A stretch of DNA of 64,000 bases from Porticoccaceae bacterium. GTDB taxonomy: Bacteria; Pseudomonadota; Gammaproteobacteria; Pseudomonadales; Porticoccaceae. The position numbers and the translations under genes were made by a program. The notes beneath the pieces were generated by a model that worked only from the letters and a program-made list of their open reading frames with translations, searched no databases and was not told the origin of the DNA. Of this stretch, positions 10,421-18,565 are shown in pieces (position 1 is the stretch's first letter; each line of letters opens with the position of its first letter). The stretch lies in contig JALOAH010000001.1 of assembly GCA_023228865.1 (NCBI GenBank), positions 1 through 64,000 of the forward strand. Reading direction: 5' to 3'.

Positions 10421-11653
10421 ATGAAAATACTATTTGTTCACCAGAGCTTCCCCGGCCAATTCAAGCACCTTGCTCCTGCATTGGTTATGCTTGGACACGA
10501 TGTCCGCGCCTTTGTATTAACCACAGCACCGGCAAAAAACTGGGAGGGAGTCAAACTCATACCCTACTCACTGCACCGCAGCAACGGCAAAGGCGTTCAC
10601 CCATGGGTCAGCGATTTTGAGTCCAAGGTTATTCGCGGTGAAGCTGCCTTTCGCTGTGCGGAAAACACGAAGGCTCAAGGTTTCTACCCAGACCTGATCA
10701 TCGCACACCCCGGCTGGGGTGAGAGCCTATTCCTCAAAGAAATTTGGCCAAAGGCCAAGCTAGGGATTTATTGTGAATTTTTTTATCATCCGACAGGCAT
10801 AGACGTAGGATTTGACCCTGAGTTCGCCAGCGACGACTCCAGTGATCGCTGCCGAGTGGCTCTCAAAAATGTCAACAATCTTCTCCATTTCGAATTTGCA
10901 GATAGTGGTATAGCCCCCACTCATTGGCAAGCAAGTACATTTCCTTTACCCTTTCGCGAGCGTATAAAGGTAGTTCACGACGGCATTGATACCGATATTC
11001 TCGCGCCCAATCCAGCAATCAGTCTCAAGATAAACGGTAATCTTTCCCTGACCAAAAAAGACGAAATCATTACATTCGTCAACCGCAACCTGGAACCCTA
11101 CAGGGGTTACCATATTTTTATGCGCGCCCTGCCCCGCATCCTCGCTGAGCGTCCTAATGCCCGAATCATGATTGTGGGAGGTAATGAGGTCAGCTACGGA
11201 GCAAAATCCACCGACCACCGCTCCTGGAAAGACCGTTTTATTGACGAAGTACGGCCACAAATAGCCGATGCCGATTGGGCAAGAGTGCACTTTCTCGGCA
11301 AAATACCCTACTCAAGCTTTATAGGCCTGCTGCAAATTTCCACCGTCCACACTTACCTGACCTACCCTTTCGTATTGAGCTGGAGCCTTCTGGAAGCCAT
11401 GAGTATTGGCTGCGCCATTGTCGCCAGCGACACTCAACCCTTACACGAAGCCATTGACCACGGAAGAACGGGAGTGCTGACAAACTTTTTTGACCACGAT
11501 GCTCTTGCCGATAACATTATCGCTCTCCTGAACGATCCCGACCAACGCAAACGCCTGGGGAAAGCGGCACGGGAGTTTGCCCGTATTCACTATGACCTCA
11601 AGCGGGTTTGCCTGCCTCAACAGCTGGAATGGGTAAAAAATCTACTTTATTAA
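10421..11653 (+). CDS. family 4-type glycosyltransferase, paralogue of the divergent neighbour
   Basis: A 410-residue GT-B glycosyltransferase starting MKILFVHQSFPGQFKHLA. Family features include HPGWGESLFLKE (about residue 103), VVHDGIDTDIL, NRNLEPYRGYHIFMRALP and SWSLLEAMSIGCAIVASDTQP, the last covering the donor-phosphate-binding helix. The open frame extends 32 codons upstream, but only from ATG 10421 does it match the paralogue's start. The 181 bp between this gene and the divergent copy should hold both promoters; I cannot assign boxes confidently. The two paralogues together look like a duplicated pair with different acceptors. Confidence 0.85.
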   Translation: MKILFVHQSFPGQFKHLAPALVMLGHDVRAFVLTTAPAKNWEGVKLIPYSLHRSNGKGVHPWVSDFESKVIRGEAAFRCAENTKAQGFYPDLIIAHPGWGESLFLKEIWPKAKLGIYCEFFYHPTGIDVGFDPEFASDDSSDRCRVALKNVNNLLHFEFADSGIAPTHWQASTFPLPFRERIKVVHDGIDTDILAPNPAISLKINGNLSLTKKDEIITFVNRNLEPYRGYHIFMRALPRILAERPNARIMIVGGNEVSYGAKSTDHRSWKDRFIDEVRPQIADADWARVHFLGKIPYSSFIGLLQISTVHTYLTYPFVLSWSLLEAMSIGCAIVASDTQPLHEAIDHGRTGVLTNFFDHDALADNIIALLNDPDQRKRLGKAAREFARIHYDLKRVCLPQQLEWVKNLLY

Positions 11654-11866
11654 CACTGGCATAAATCATGGATCCGACCTTTTTCCTTTAATACACATAG
11701 TGAACTCCTGATTACTTCTTCTTTAAAACTGCGGAATTTCCACCCCTTTTATTATTTGATTTTTGAAGCCGACAATACAGCGAGTAGATAATTTATTTAG
11801 GCTCTACGCCAACTTGTTTCAACTGGGTCTATGCAGAAGTATTACTGAAAGATTTAGCCTAATAGG
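11654..11866. other. convergent intergenic region with repeat-like fragment
   Basis: 213 bp between two converging glycosyltransferase genes. Near 11668 a fragment, ATGGATCCGACC, matches the core of the miniature inverted-repeat element at 37739-37854. No clear terminator hairpin with a U-tract was found and no gene is visible. Confidence 0.4.
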
Positions 11867-13045
11867 CTAGATTCCTGCCATAACTTCCGCGGCTATAGCC
11901 GCGAGCTTACTGCCGTCCATCCCGGCCACCTTAGTGGGATCCACAGCCAATCGACCATCACTCGCCAGTCGAAAACTCGCCGCTACTTTATCAACCAAAT
12001 TAGGGTCATCCGGATAAAGACAAACCCCTCGCCCAGCTGACACCACCCGTTTCACCAAGTAGAGCTGCTCTTGATTAGTGGGCACCATCAACAAGGGCAC
12101 ACCCTGCATCACTGCATGGGCACAAGTGGTGTGATTGCCCATAGTCACAAACAAGTCTGCCTGGCGACCAACCTTGGTCATATTTAGCAATGTATCAGTA
12201 AACGCAACCTCGGGAAAACACTCCCTCATCGACTGAGGAATATTCCGGCCATATACGAGCACAGAGGCTCCATGAGCATGCAACGCAGCCATCAGTTCCT
12301 TCATCCTGGCAAACGATGACAAGTAGCAAAACACCTTAAACCCTTTCCCCGCAGGCCATAGGGGTTCAGCACCGCCAATGGCTTCAGGAATGCCCAGATA
12401 GGTTTCCCCTGGTCTGGAGCCGAAATGATCCAACTCGGGTAAAGTCAGTAATAACTGACTGTGACATTGAGTAATTAATTCAGCGGGCGTGGCAAGAGCG
12501 GATAACCCCCGCTCAGCGTTCACAGCATTAATTAACTGCAACAACCGTGCATCGCCGTCGCGTAATTGGCGATGATTTTCCTCGGTGTTGCGCACTCCCG
12601 GAAATACCCCCAAATAGGGTTCATCGGTGCGAGGCATAAGAAAACCGCTCCCGACCATCAACTTCCGCCAAGGCTTTCCCAAGCTCGCCACCAAGGCAGA
12701 TGGCGCATAGTCGTAGACCACAAGATCAGGTTTGACAGCGGCAAAAATTGTATCCCAGGCGGCTACCAACACAAGCAACTCGGTCTCGCTACCAAAACGC
12801 TGCAACACTAGCTGGGCATAGGACTGCAAATGGGGATAACGGCGAACGGCATTACGCCACAGGTAAGGAGACTGAAACAGATTGAAGTTATACTGGCGAC
12901 CAAACACCGGGACAATATTGACCAGCTCCTTGGCAGCCAGGGTCACATGATGACCAGCGGCGATGGCAGCGTCGATAAAAGGTTTGAGGTTAGTGAGATG
13001 ACTGAGTCCAGAGCCCATCTCCCATACACAAAGTACATTCGCCAT
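11867..13045 (-). CDS. MGT/UGT-like glycosyltransferase (GT1 type)
   Basis: A 392-residue glycosyltransferase resembling the UDP-glucuronosyl/MGT-type GT1 group. It begins with a Rossmann fold (ANVLCVWEMGSGLSHL) that has the usual glycine- and histidine-containing first loop. The C-terminal donor site has the order MGNHTTCAHAVMQGVPLLMVP followed by NQEQ, equivalent to the HxGxGT...GVPxxxxPxxxDQ signature but with the glycines substituted. Substrate unknown. It is divergent from the gene at 13110, with only 64 bp between the starts. GT1 enzymes commonly modify small acceptors, so it may act on a product of the adjacent biosynthetic cluster rather than on a long polysaccharide. Confidence 0.8.
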   Translation of the reverse strand: MANVLCVWEMGSGLSHLTNLKPFIDAAIAAGHHVTLAAKELVNIVPVFGRQYNFNLFQSPYLWRNAVRRYPHLQSYAQLVLQRFGSETELLVLVAAWDTIFAAVKPDLVVYDYAPSALVASLGKPWRKLMVGSGFLMPRTDEPYLGVFPGVRNTEENHRQLRDGDARLLQLINAVNAERGLSALATPAELITQCHSQLLLTLPELDHFGSRPGETYLGIPEAIGGAEPLWPAGKGFKVFCYLSSFARMKELMAALHAHGASVLVYGRNIPQSMRECFPEVAFTDTLLNMTKVGRQADLFVTMGNHTTCAHAVMQGVPLLMVPTNQEQLYLVKRVVSAGRGVCLYPDDPNLVDKVAASFRLASDGRLAVDPTKVAGMDGSKLAAIAAEVMAGI

Positions 13046-13109
13046 AGCACCGCCCAGTTTAAGTTGTAATCGATCCTACCCATTCCAGCATCACAGGTAA
13101 GCAGCCACG

Positions 13110-14423
13110 ATGATACATAAAGCCACAGCAGGCACAAGGACAAACTCGACGCCCACAGTCTCACCCCAACATCACCAACTGCTTGCGGAAATTTATCGGC
13201 TGGCTCTGATTCACCGGGAACAGCCAGAACCCACCACCAGGGACACCCTGAATACAAAGCACCCCAAGCACCTCGACACAACAGATCAACGCCTACTCTA
13301 CGATATCACCCTGCTGACCAAGCCCAAGCGATTCACCAGCATCGACCGGGTGGTTCTGCAGCTACTGCGAAGCTTCATCAAAATCGGTGTAAAGGTTACA
13401 CCTGTGGTGTTTGCCGATGGCTATTGGCGCCTGTTTCAGCCCCTCAACCTTGATAGCCCGCCACTGACAGGACGGCTCTCGGCGACATCGCTGACTGTGG
13501 AACCTGGCGACCTTCTGCTGCTAGCGGAAATCGACTACGGTCTGCCCCCTATCGCCTTTGCCGGGCTGCTGGAGTTAAAGCGCCAGGGGCTACAAATCGG
13601 CGCTATGGTCTATGACATGTTTTACCTCACCCACCCACACTGGTTTCAGCCTCGAGAAGTGCTCGGTTTCTACCGCTGGTTGCGTAATCTCAATCGGGTG
13701 GCGGACAGGTTTTTTTGTAATTCACAGCACTGTGCACAGCACCTTGCTCACTGGCGTCAGCTCGCCTCCAAACTGTTGGACGGACGCACTTCGGTGCCAA
13801 TTTCGGTTTTCCCCCTGGGAGCCGATGCCCTTGGAGAGGGAAGCCGCCCCGGCTTCCACTCTGACACCAAGGCCAACGGTTTTCACCTGCCACCCGGCAC
13901 AGCACCCACCTTTCTCACCATCGCCGCCCTACACTACCGCAAAGGAGTGGATCTGCTGGTGCAAGCCTTCGACCAATTGTGGCACCACGGGATCGACACG
14001 CGACTGGTTATTAGCGGCATCAACAGGGACGACGGCCTGGCGGCTTACATAACCGGCCATCCCGAATTCGACAAACGACTTTTCTACCGTGGATTTATCG
14101 GCGACAACGAACTGACAAAACTCGCTGCTGATTGCGAAGCGTTGATCGTGCCGTCGCGGGAAGAAGGATTCGGTCTGCCCATCGTAGAGGCAGTACACCT
14201 GGGTCTGCCAGTGATCGCCAACGACATTGACGTGTTTCGCGAAATCGCCGACGACCAATTATTTTACTTCGACGCCAGGCGACCCGGCCACCTGGCTACC
14301 CGTCTGACACAATGGTTGGCTCTCGACGCCAACGCCAAGAAGAGCTTGCTAACACAACGATACGCCATCAGTTGGACGCAATCGGCTCGGCTGCTGGCAG
14401 GTCTTTTGTGGGAGCAGGGTTGA
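13110..14423 (+). CDS. family 4-type glycosyltransferase
   Basis: A 437-residue GT-B glycosyltransferase of the mannosyltransferase-like GT4 group. The first ~80 residues have low similarity potential. The rest shows VYDMFYLTHPHWF (acceptor-side Rossmann), FPLGAD, FLTIAALHYRKGVDLLVQAF (start of the donor domain) and VPSREEGFGLPIVEAVHLGLPVIAND, the canonical E-x7-E region. The gene starts at ATG 13110 with no strong Shine-Dalgarno. It ends 144 bp before the converging dehydrogenase gene. Its GC content is noticeably higher than that of the paralogue pair to its left, in line with the biosynthetic cluster to its right. Confidence 0.85.
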   Translation: MIHKATAGTRTNSTPTVSPQHHQLLAEIYRLALIHREQPEPTTRDTLNTKHPKHLDTTDQRLLYDITLLTKPKRFTSIDRVVLQLLRSFIKIGVKVTPVVFADGYWRLFQPLNLDSPPLTGRLSATSLTVEPGDLLLLAEIDYGLPPIAFAGLLELKRQGLQIGAMVYDMFYLTHPHWFQPREVLGFYRWLRNLNRVADRFFCNSQHCAQHLAHWRQLASKLLDGRTSVPISVFPLGADALGEGSRPGFHSDTKANGFHLPPGTAPTFLTIAALHYRKGVDLLVQAFDQLWHHGIDTRLVISGINRDDGLAAYITGHPEFDKRLFYRGFIGDNELTKLAADCEALIVPSREEGFGLPIVEAVHLGLPVIANDIDVFREIADDQLFYFDARRPGHLATRLTQWLALDANAKKSLLTQRYAISWTQSARLLAGLLWEQG

Positions 14424-14567
14424 GGCGACGACGCCAAGTAATTGAAACCAGAATAAAATCCAGTTTATTGAGGAAAATTAGTGCGCCACCTCAGATCCGG
14501 ATGGCCGGTTTCAAAACCTGACCGAGCATCAGATGACTTAGCACTTCATCCGATGCGCCAGTGTTTA

Positions 14568-15377
14568 TCAGTTTTCCACCCATTCGTTATAGCTATCTCG
14601 CACTAATGATGTCACTGGAAGATGAATGTTCAGCTCCCTGGCGGCGGCGACAACATTGTTGACATCCTTCTTAAGGATAGGGCTATCGAAGCGCACAGGA
14701 TTTTCAAGGGATGAAATGCGCGCACCATAGGTTTCCAGTGTCGCACTGTCGGCAAGGCCACCCTTCAATGCCTGTCGCACCTGTTCTGGGTCGGCACCGT
14801 CACGGGCTGCGAACAACATGGCTTCACCCACCGCAGCACGGGTGATAGACACAATGATCTGGTTGGCAGCCTTGGCGGTTTGGCCGCTGCCCAGTTCACC
14901 GACACGAGTAATATTGCTCCCCATTAACTTGAGGAACGGTTTCATCCGCTCGAAATCCCTGGGATCACCTCCCACCATGATGGCCAACTCCGCGACAGCG
15001 GCGCCGGCTTTACCTCCCGACACAGGAGCATCCAGCACCGCCACTTTCCCGACACGCCGCGCAAGATCCCTCATATAGGCCGCTGGCACAGAACTCATGC
15101 ACACCAAGGTATGCTCCGCCGTTAGCTCCTCCACCAAACCGCCGTCACCAAATACCACTGTCTCAATCTGTTCTGCGTCCAGCACCATCAAAAATATCAT
15201 GTGGCAGTGCCGGGCAATCTCAGCTGCATTGCAACAGGCAACAGCGCCGTCTGCGACCAGAGCCGCCATATTGGTAACAAGGGCATCGTGCACATAGAGC
15301 GCATGCCCGGCAGCAAGCAGATTGCGAGCCATGGGCTCGCCCATGACCCCTGTACCGATAAATCCAAGATTTGCCAT
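14568..15377 (-). CDS. beta-hydroxyacid dehydrogenase family oxidoreductase (HIBADH/GarR-like)
   Basis: A 269-residue NAD(P)-dependent dehydrogenase of the 3-hydroxyisobutyrate/tartronate-semialdehyde reductase family. It has the dinucleotide motif G8-x-G10-x-x-G13, the substrate-binding DAPVSGGKAGA segment (about 116-126), and the catalytic lysine in GSGQTAKAANQ (K169, with N172 supporting). It is 20-30 residues shorter than typical members, with the loss at the C-terminus. The ATP-grasp gene ends 12 bp upstream, so both lie in one unit. In this family the enzyme interconverts a small 3-hydroxyacid and its semialdehyde. In this cluster it could reduce or oxidise the carbon skeleton handled by the RuBisCO-like protein, which is inference from context. 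Confidence 0.85.
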   Translation of the reverse strand: MANLGFIGTGVMGEPMARNLLAAGHALYVHDALVTNMAALVADGAVACCNAAEIARHCHMIFLMVLDAEQIETVVFGDGGLVEELTAEHTLVCMSSVPAAYMRDLARRVGKVAVLDAPVSGGKAGAAVAELAIMVGGDPRDFERMKPFLKLMGSNITRVGELGSGQTAKAANQIIVSITRAAVGEAMLFAARDGADPEQVRQALKGGLADSATLETYGARISSLENPVRFDSPILKKDVNNVVAAARELNIHLPVTSLVRDSYNEWVEN

Positions 15378-15389
15378 ATAGAGATTGTC

Positions 15390-16574
15390 CTATGCCTTGT
15401 AGTTGAAAAGTAAATGTTGATCTTTGGCCGCATGCTCCTCGTGAAGATGGCTTGAAACCCGAAAACGATTGAGAACGGCTTTCAGGAGTGGCGGATCGTC
15501 CCACGGGGTATCCGATGCACACTGCGACAGGTATGGACTGCGGGGATCACGCTGCCACTCAAACGGGAAGACTGTGGCATAAGTATCCGGCAGCGCTGGG
15601 GTAATCAACGCTGAGGATCGCCCTGATTGACCACTCAAGCCGTCGTACAGAGCGGCGCTGAGATCGCGACCCACCAAGAATCCGAGATGACTGAGACTGT
15701 TAATCCTGGGGTTAAAATCAATCAGGTAGTACTGGCCGCTGACAGGATCGCAGAGGAAATCAAATCCGGAAAAACCGGTTAACCGCCAGTGGCCAACCAG
15801 CCGCTCGGCTATCGCCGATACCGCGGGGGTTGAAGCTAGTCTGACTACGGTGGGCGCCTGACGGGGATCGTCACGACGGCCATGGATCTGGACACCGGTC
15901 ACTTCCGCCAGCACTCTGCCGTCGAGGGCAGACAGGGAATGACGGGTGACGGGACCATTCAGGTACTTTTGCACCATGATCGGGTTAGCAGAAGTAACGT
16001 TCCAGCTCACCAGTACTGCTTCGGCCTGGAGTCGATTTGCGCAAATGGCGACACCCTCTCCATTTTGGGAACCTTCTCGCTTGAGAATCACAGGCCAGCC
16101 CTCATCATTGGCAAACTCGACAATGTCCATGAGACAAGTAACTCCGCGCGCAGGAAGAATCGGCAAGCCGACTGCGGTCAAGCTTCCCTGAACCATGGCA
16201 CGCAGAGAGCGAAGCGCCACTGGCCGGTTATCGCCCAATGATCTTTTCACCCGCATAATAACCTCGGGGCAGGCAACGGCGCTGGCGGCTTGCATACCGA
16301 GATAATTGAGCACTTGATGGGCGGTGGCGTCCTGAGGAACGATCAGATCCGGCTTCCATTGTCTAATGACTTCAGCCAGATCCCTGCCCACCTGCTCGAC
16401 CCTGGAATCGTGCCCAACCCTCAAACGGAATCGCTTGGCCAACCGATCAGATTGTAAGAAAAAGGAATTCGGATAGGCGGCCAAAGCAGTTTCAAAGCCA
16501 CTATCCGCGAGTGCGGCCGGAGAACGCGTACCCACGAATGTGGAGACAAGGTTAACTATCAGGGCTTTTAACAT
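15390..16574 (-). CDS. ATP-grasp domain ligase
   Basis: A 394-residue ATP-grasp enzyme of the carbamoyl-phosphate-synthetase-like type. A pre-ATP-grasp region (1-~115) contains DLIVPQDATAHQVLNYLG. The ATP-grasp core shows GWPVILKREGSQNGEGVAI (ATP-binding lysine and glycine loop, about 182-200), then GFSGFDFL and the metal-binding DFNPRINS near residue 310. Such enzymes form amide or thioester bonds through an acyl-phosphate. Substrates are unknown. The open frame extends 26 codons upstream, but the fold begins at ATG 16574 (MLKALIVNLVSTF). The gene is divergent from the cytidylyltransferase gene, whose start is about 70 bp away. Confidence 0.85.
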   Translation of the reverse strand: MLKALIVNLVSTFVGTRSPAALADSGFETALAAYPNSFFLQSDRLAKRFRLRVGHDSRVEQVGRDLAEVIRQWKPDLIVPQDATAHQVLNYLGMQAASAVACPEVIMRVKRSLGDNRPVALRSLRAMVQGSLTAVGLPILPARGVTCLMDIVEFANDEGWPVILKREGSQNGEGVAICANRLQAEAVLVSWNVTSANPIMVQKYLNGPVTRHSLSALDGRVLAEVTGVQIHGRRDDPRQAPTVVRLASTPAVSAIAERLVGHWRLTGFSGFDFLCDPVSGQYYLIDFNPRINSLSHLGFLVGRDLSAALYDGLSGQSGRSSALITPALPDTYATVFPFEWQRDPRSPYLSQCASDTPWDDPPLLKAVLNRFRVSSHLHEEHAAKDQHLLFNYKA

Positions 16575-16642
16575 TGTACTGTTATGGTTATCCTCTAGCT
16601 GGCATAATGGCCGCCCATTATAAACCCTTACCGGTCGTCCAC

Positions 16643-17314
16643 ATGCAGCCACAGGTCAGACATTCGGATCTATCCGTCCTGATTCCGGCTGCTGGTTCCG
16701 GCGAGCGCCTCGGCCTTGGCTCCAAAGCGTTACTGGAGCTTTCCGGCCAGCCGCTTATAGCCTGGCTCAGCCGCAAGCTGCTCAATCTCGCCGGCGAAGT
16801 TATCATCGCCACACCCAGCGATCAGGTAGAACACTTCAGCGCACTGTGCCCTGGCGCACGCTGCATACAGGGAGGGCAAACCCGCCAACAGAGCGTTAAC
16901 GCACTGGTTGCCAGTGCCTCCCGCGACTGGGTCTTGGTGGCCGATGTGGCTCGCCCTTTTGCCTCTCTGAATCTCTATAATGCCGTATTGGCGCGGGCGC
17001 GGAAAACCGGTGTGGCCGGTGCGTTTCTGCCCCCGGATGTGCCAGTGGCAGAAATCGTCAACGGCAAGATTGCGCGGGTGCTCAAATCTCAGCAGGCCGG
17101 GGTCTTCCAGTTACCCCACGGTTTCTCTCGAAAGCTTCTTGTCGGGGTGTTGGCAGAGGCTGAAAAACAGGGGTGGGAGGAGCAATCGACCCTTGAACTG
17201 GCAATCCGGGCGGGTTACGACGTGGGTGTCGTCGCTGGCGAAAAAACCAACATCAAACTGACAACCAAAGAAGACTGGCTTTTGGCCAGCTCGTTGACGG
17301 AGTACCTCCTGTGA
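16643..17314 (+). CDS. IspD/TarI-like cytidylyltransferase
   Basis: A 223-residue nucleotidyltransferase of the IspD (2-C-methyl-erythritol 4-phosphate cytidylyltransferase) superfamily, expected to transfer CMP from CTP to a phosphorylated alcohol or polyol. It shows AAGSGERLG (residues 16-24) with K28, GGQTRQQSV (77-85, the CTP-pocket GGxxRQxSV), VADVARPF (99-106, in place of VHDAARP) and a terminal KLTTKEDW. The His of VHDAARP is an alanine and the PKQ after the glycine loop is SKA, so it is diverged from housekeeping IspD. ATG 16643 leaves room for a divergent promoter; ATG 16607 and TTG 16574 are alternatives. Its stop overlaps the RuBisCO-like start as GTGA, so translation is coupled. 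Confidence 0.82.
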   Translation: MQPQVRHSDLSVLIPAAGSGERLGLGSKALLELSGQPLIAWLSRKLLNLAGEVIIATPSDQVEHFSALCPGARCIQGGQTRQQSVNALVASASRDWVLVADVARPFASLNLYNAVLARARKTGVAGAFLPPDVPVAEIVNGKIARVLKSQQAGVFQLPHGFSRKLLVGVLAEAEKQGWEEQSTLELAIRAGYDVGVVAGEKTNIKLTTKEDWLLASSLTEYLL

Positions 17315-18561
17315 GTTCAGGCAACCTGATCATTCCTGCCAATATTCAACCTTTCCTGTGGAATAATGATCTCAATCCGACGGAGTATATTTTCGCGACC
17401 TACCGGGTATCCGCCACCTGTTCCGGTGAAAACGCCGCATTGGGTATGGCTATGGAACAGAGCGCCTCGACCCTTACCATTCAGGGTTATGTGGACGCCG
17501 ATATGGTCAAGGACTGGACCATTCGCATCCGCAAGGTTGACGAGGTGGAGAACAACGTCAATGACGAGGCGGTAAAACCGTTTTTCCTCAATACGGAAGT
17601 GTATGCCGTCGCCGACAAAAACCGCAGCCACTGCTACGATATCGAGCTGGCTGTGCCCGCCTGGTTGCTCGGCAACAAACCCGTACAGTTGCTCAATGTA
17701 CTGGTGGGAGAACTTCCCCGCCTCGGCTTTCTCACCAGCTTCCGCCTGTCAGGCGTTCGCTTTCCCTCCGCCTTTGGCCCCGGGCCAGCCTTTGGCCGCC
17801 AGGGCATTCTGGATTTACTCGGCAAAGACAAAGGACCTCTGCTGTGCCGCGCCATGCGTCCCGGTGTCGGTCTCGACATCCCGATGATGGCCACTCTCAA
17901 CCGTGATGTGCTTACAAGCGGCTTCCACATGGTGAAGGATGACGAGCTGATCCAGTTCGCCGACTTCACCACTTTCGAAGCCCATCTGAAAGCAATGCTC
18001 TCGGCACGGGATGCCGCCATGGACATCACCGGGGAGCGCAAACTGTATATCGCCAATCTGTTCTGTGAACCTGCAGAACTGGCAGAACGATGGGATCTAG
18101 CTTTGGAGCTTGGTGTTGACGGGGTATTGGTAGCGCCCTTTATTCAGGGTCTCGGCGTTTTGCCCTATCTCGCCAAACAACAGCAGATGCCCATCATCGC
18201 CCACAACAGCTTCAGCGACTTCCTCACCCGCAACCACTTATGGGGTATCGATGACTCCGTACTGTGCCACTGGATGCGCCACCTGGGTGGCGACTGGTTC
18301 GTAACCCCTGGCACGTTCGCGGCGGACAATTTCGACATGGGAGCGTGCCGACAACTGATGGAAATCGCCGTGGGCGAAGATAATGGCCTCAAGGGTATGA
18401 TGCCCAATATCCAGGGTGGCAAGCATCCCGCTGGACTGCCCACCTACCGCGCGGCAGTGGGCGACAACGACTTCACCCTGATCGTTGCCAATTGGGTAGA
18501 CAGCCATCCAGCAGGACTGAAAGCCGCCGCCAGGGAGTTCCGCGAGGCACTGGAAGACTAA
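17311..18561 (+). CDS. RuBisCO-like protein (form IV type)
   Basis: A 416-residue homologue of the RuBisCO large subunit. The N-terminal domain opens with YIFATYRVSA, equivalent to the family's first beta strand. Further matches are FRLSGVRFP, GPAFGRQGILDLLG, the strand-2 segment LCRAMRPGVGLD (for TIKPKLGLS), HMVKDDE (K209, D211, E212: the carbamylated lysine and magnesium ligands), IIAHNSFSD (H298) and GGDWFVTPGTFA. Key carboxylase residues are absent: K175 is R, K177 is G, H327 is P, and the loop-6 lysine has no equivalent. It is therefore not a CO2-fixing enzyme but probably an enolase, isomerase or decarboxylase on a keto-sugar or keto-acid. Start GTG 17311 is supported by GGAG upstream. 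It converges on the LicD-like gene four bases away. Confidence 0.88.
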   Translation: MSSGNLIIPANIQPFLWNNDLNPTEYIFATYRVSATCSGENAALGMAMEQSASTLTIQGYVDADMVKDWTIRIRKVDEVENNVNDEAVKPFFLNTEVYAVADKNRSHCYDIELAVPAWLLGNKPVQLLNVLVGELPRLGFLTSFRLSGVRFPSAFGPGPAFGRQGILDLLGKDKGPLLCRAMRPGVGLDIPMMATLNRDVLTSGFHMVKDDELIQFADFTTFEAHLKAMLSARDAAMDITGERKLYIANLFCEPAELAERWDLALELGVDGVLVAPFIQGLGVLPYLAKQQQMPIIAHNSFSDFLTRNHLWGIDDSVLCHWMRHLGGDWFVTPGTFAADNFDMGACRQLMEIAVGEDNGLKGMMPNIQGGKHPAGLPTYRAAVGDNDFTLIVANWVDSHPAGLKAAAREFREALED

Positions 18562-18565
18562 ACAC

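Noticed and set aside
17311..18561. Genuine CO2-fixing RuBisCO
   Set aside because: The lysines and histidine needed for carboxylation (K175, K177, K334 and H327 equivalents) are absent, and no small subunit or phosphoribulokinase gene is nearby.
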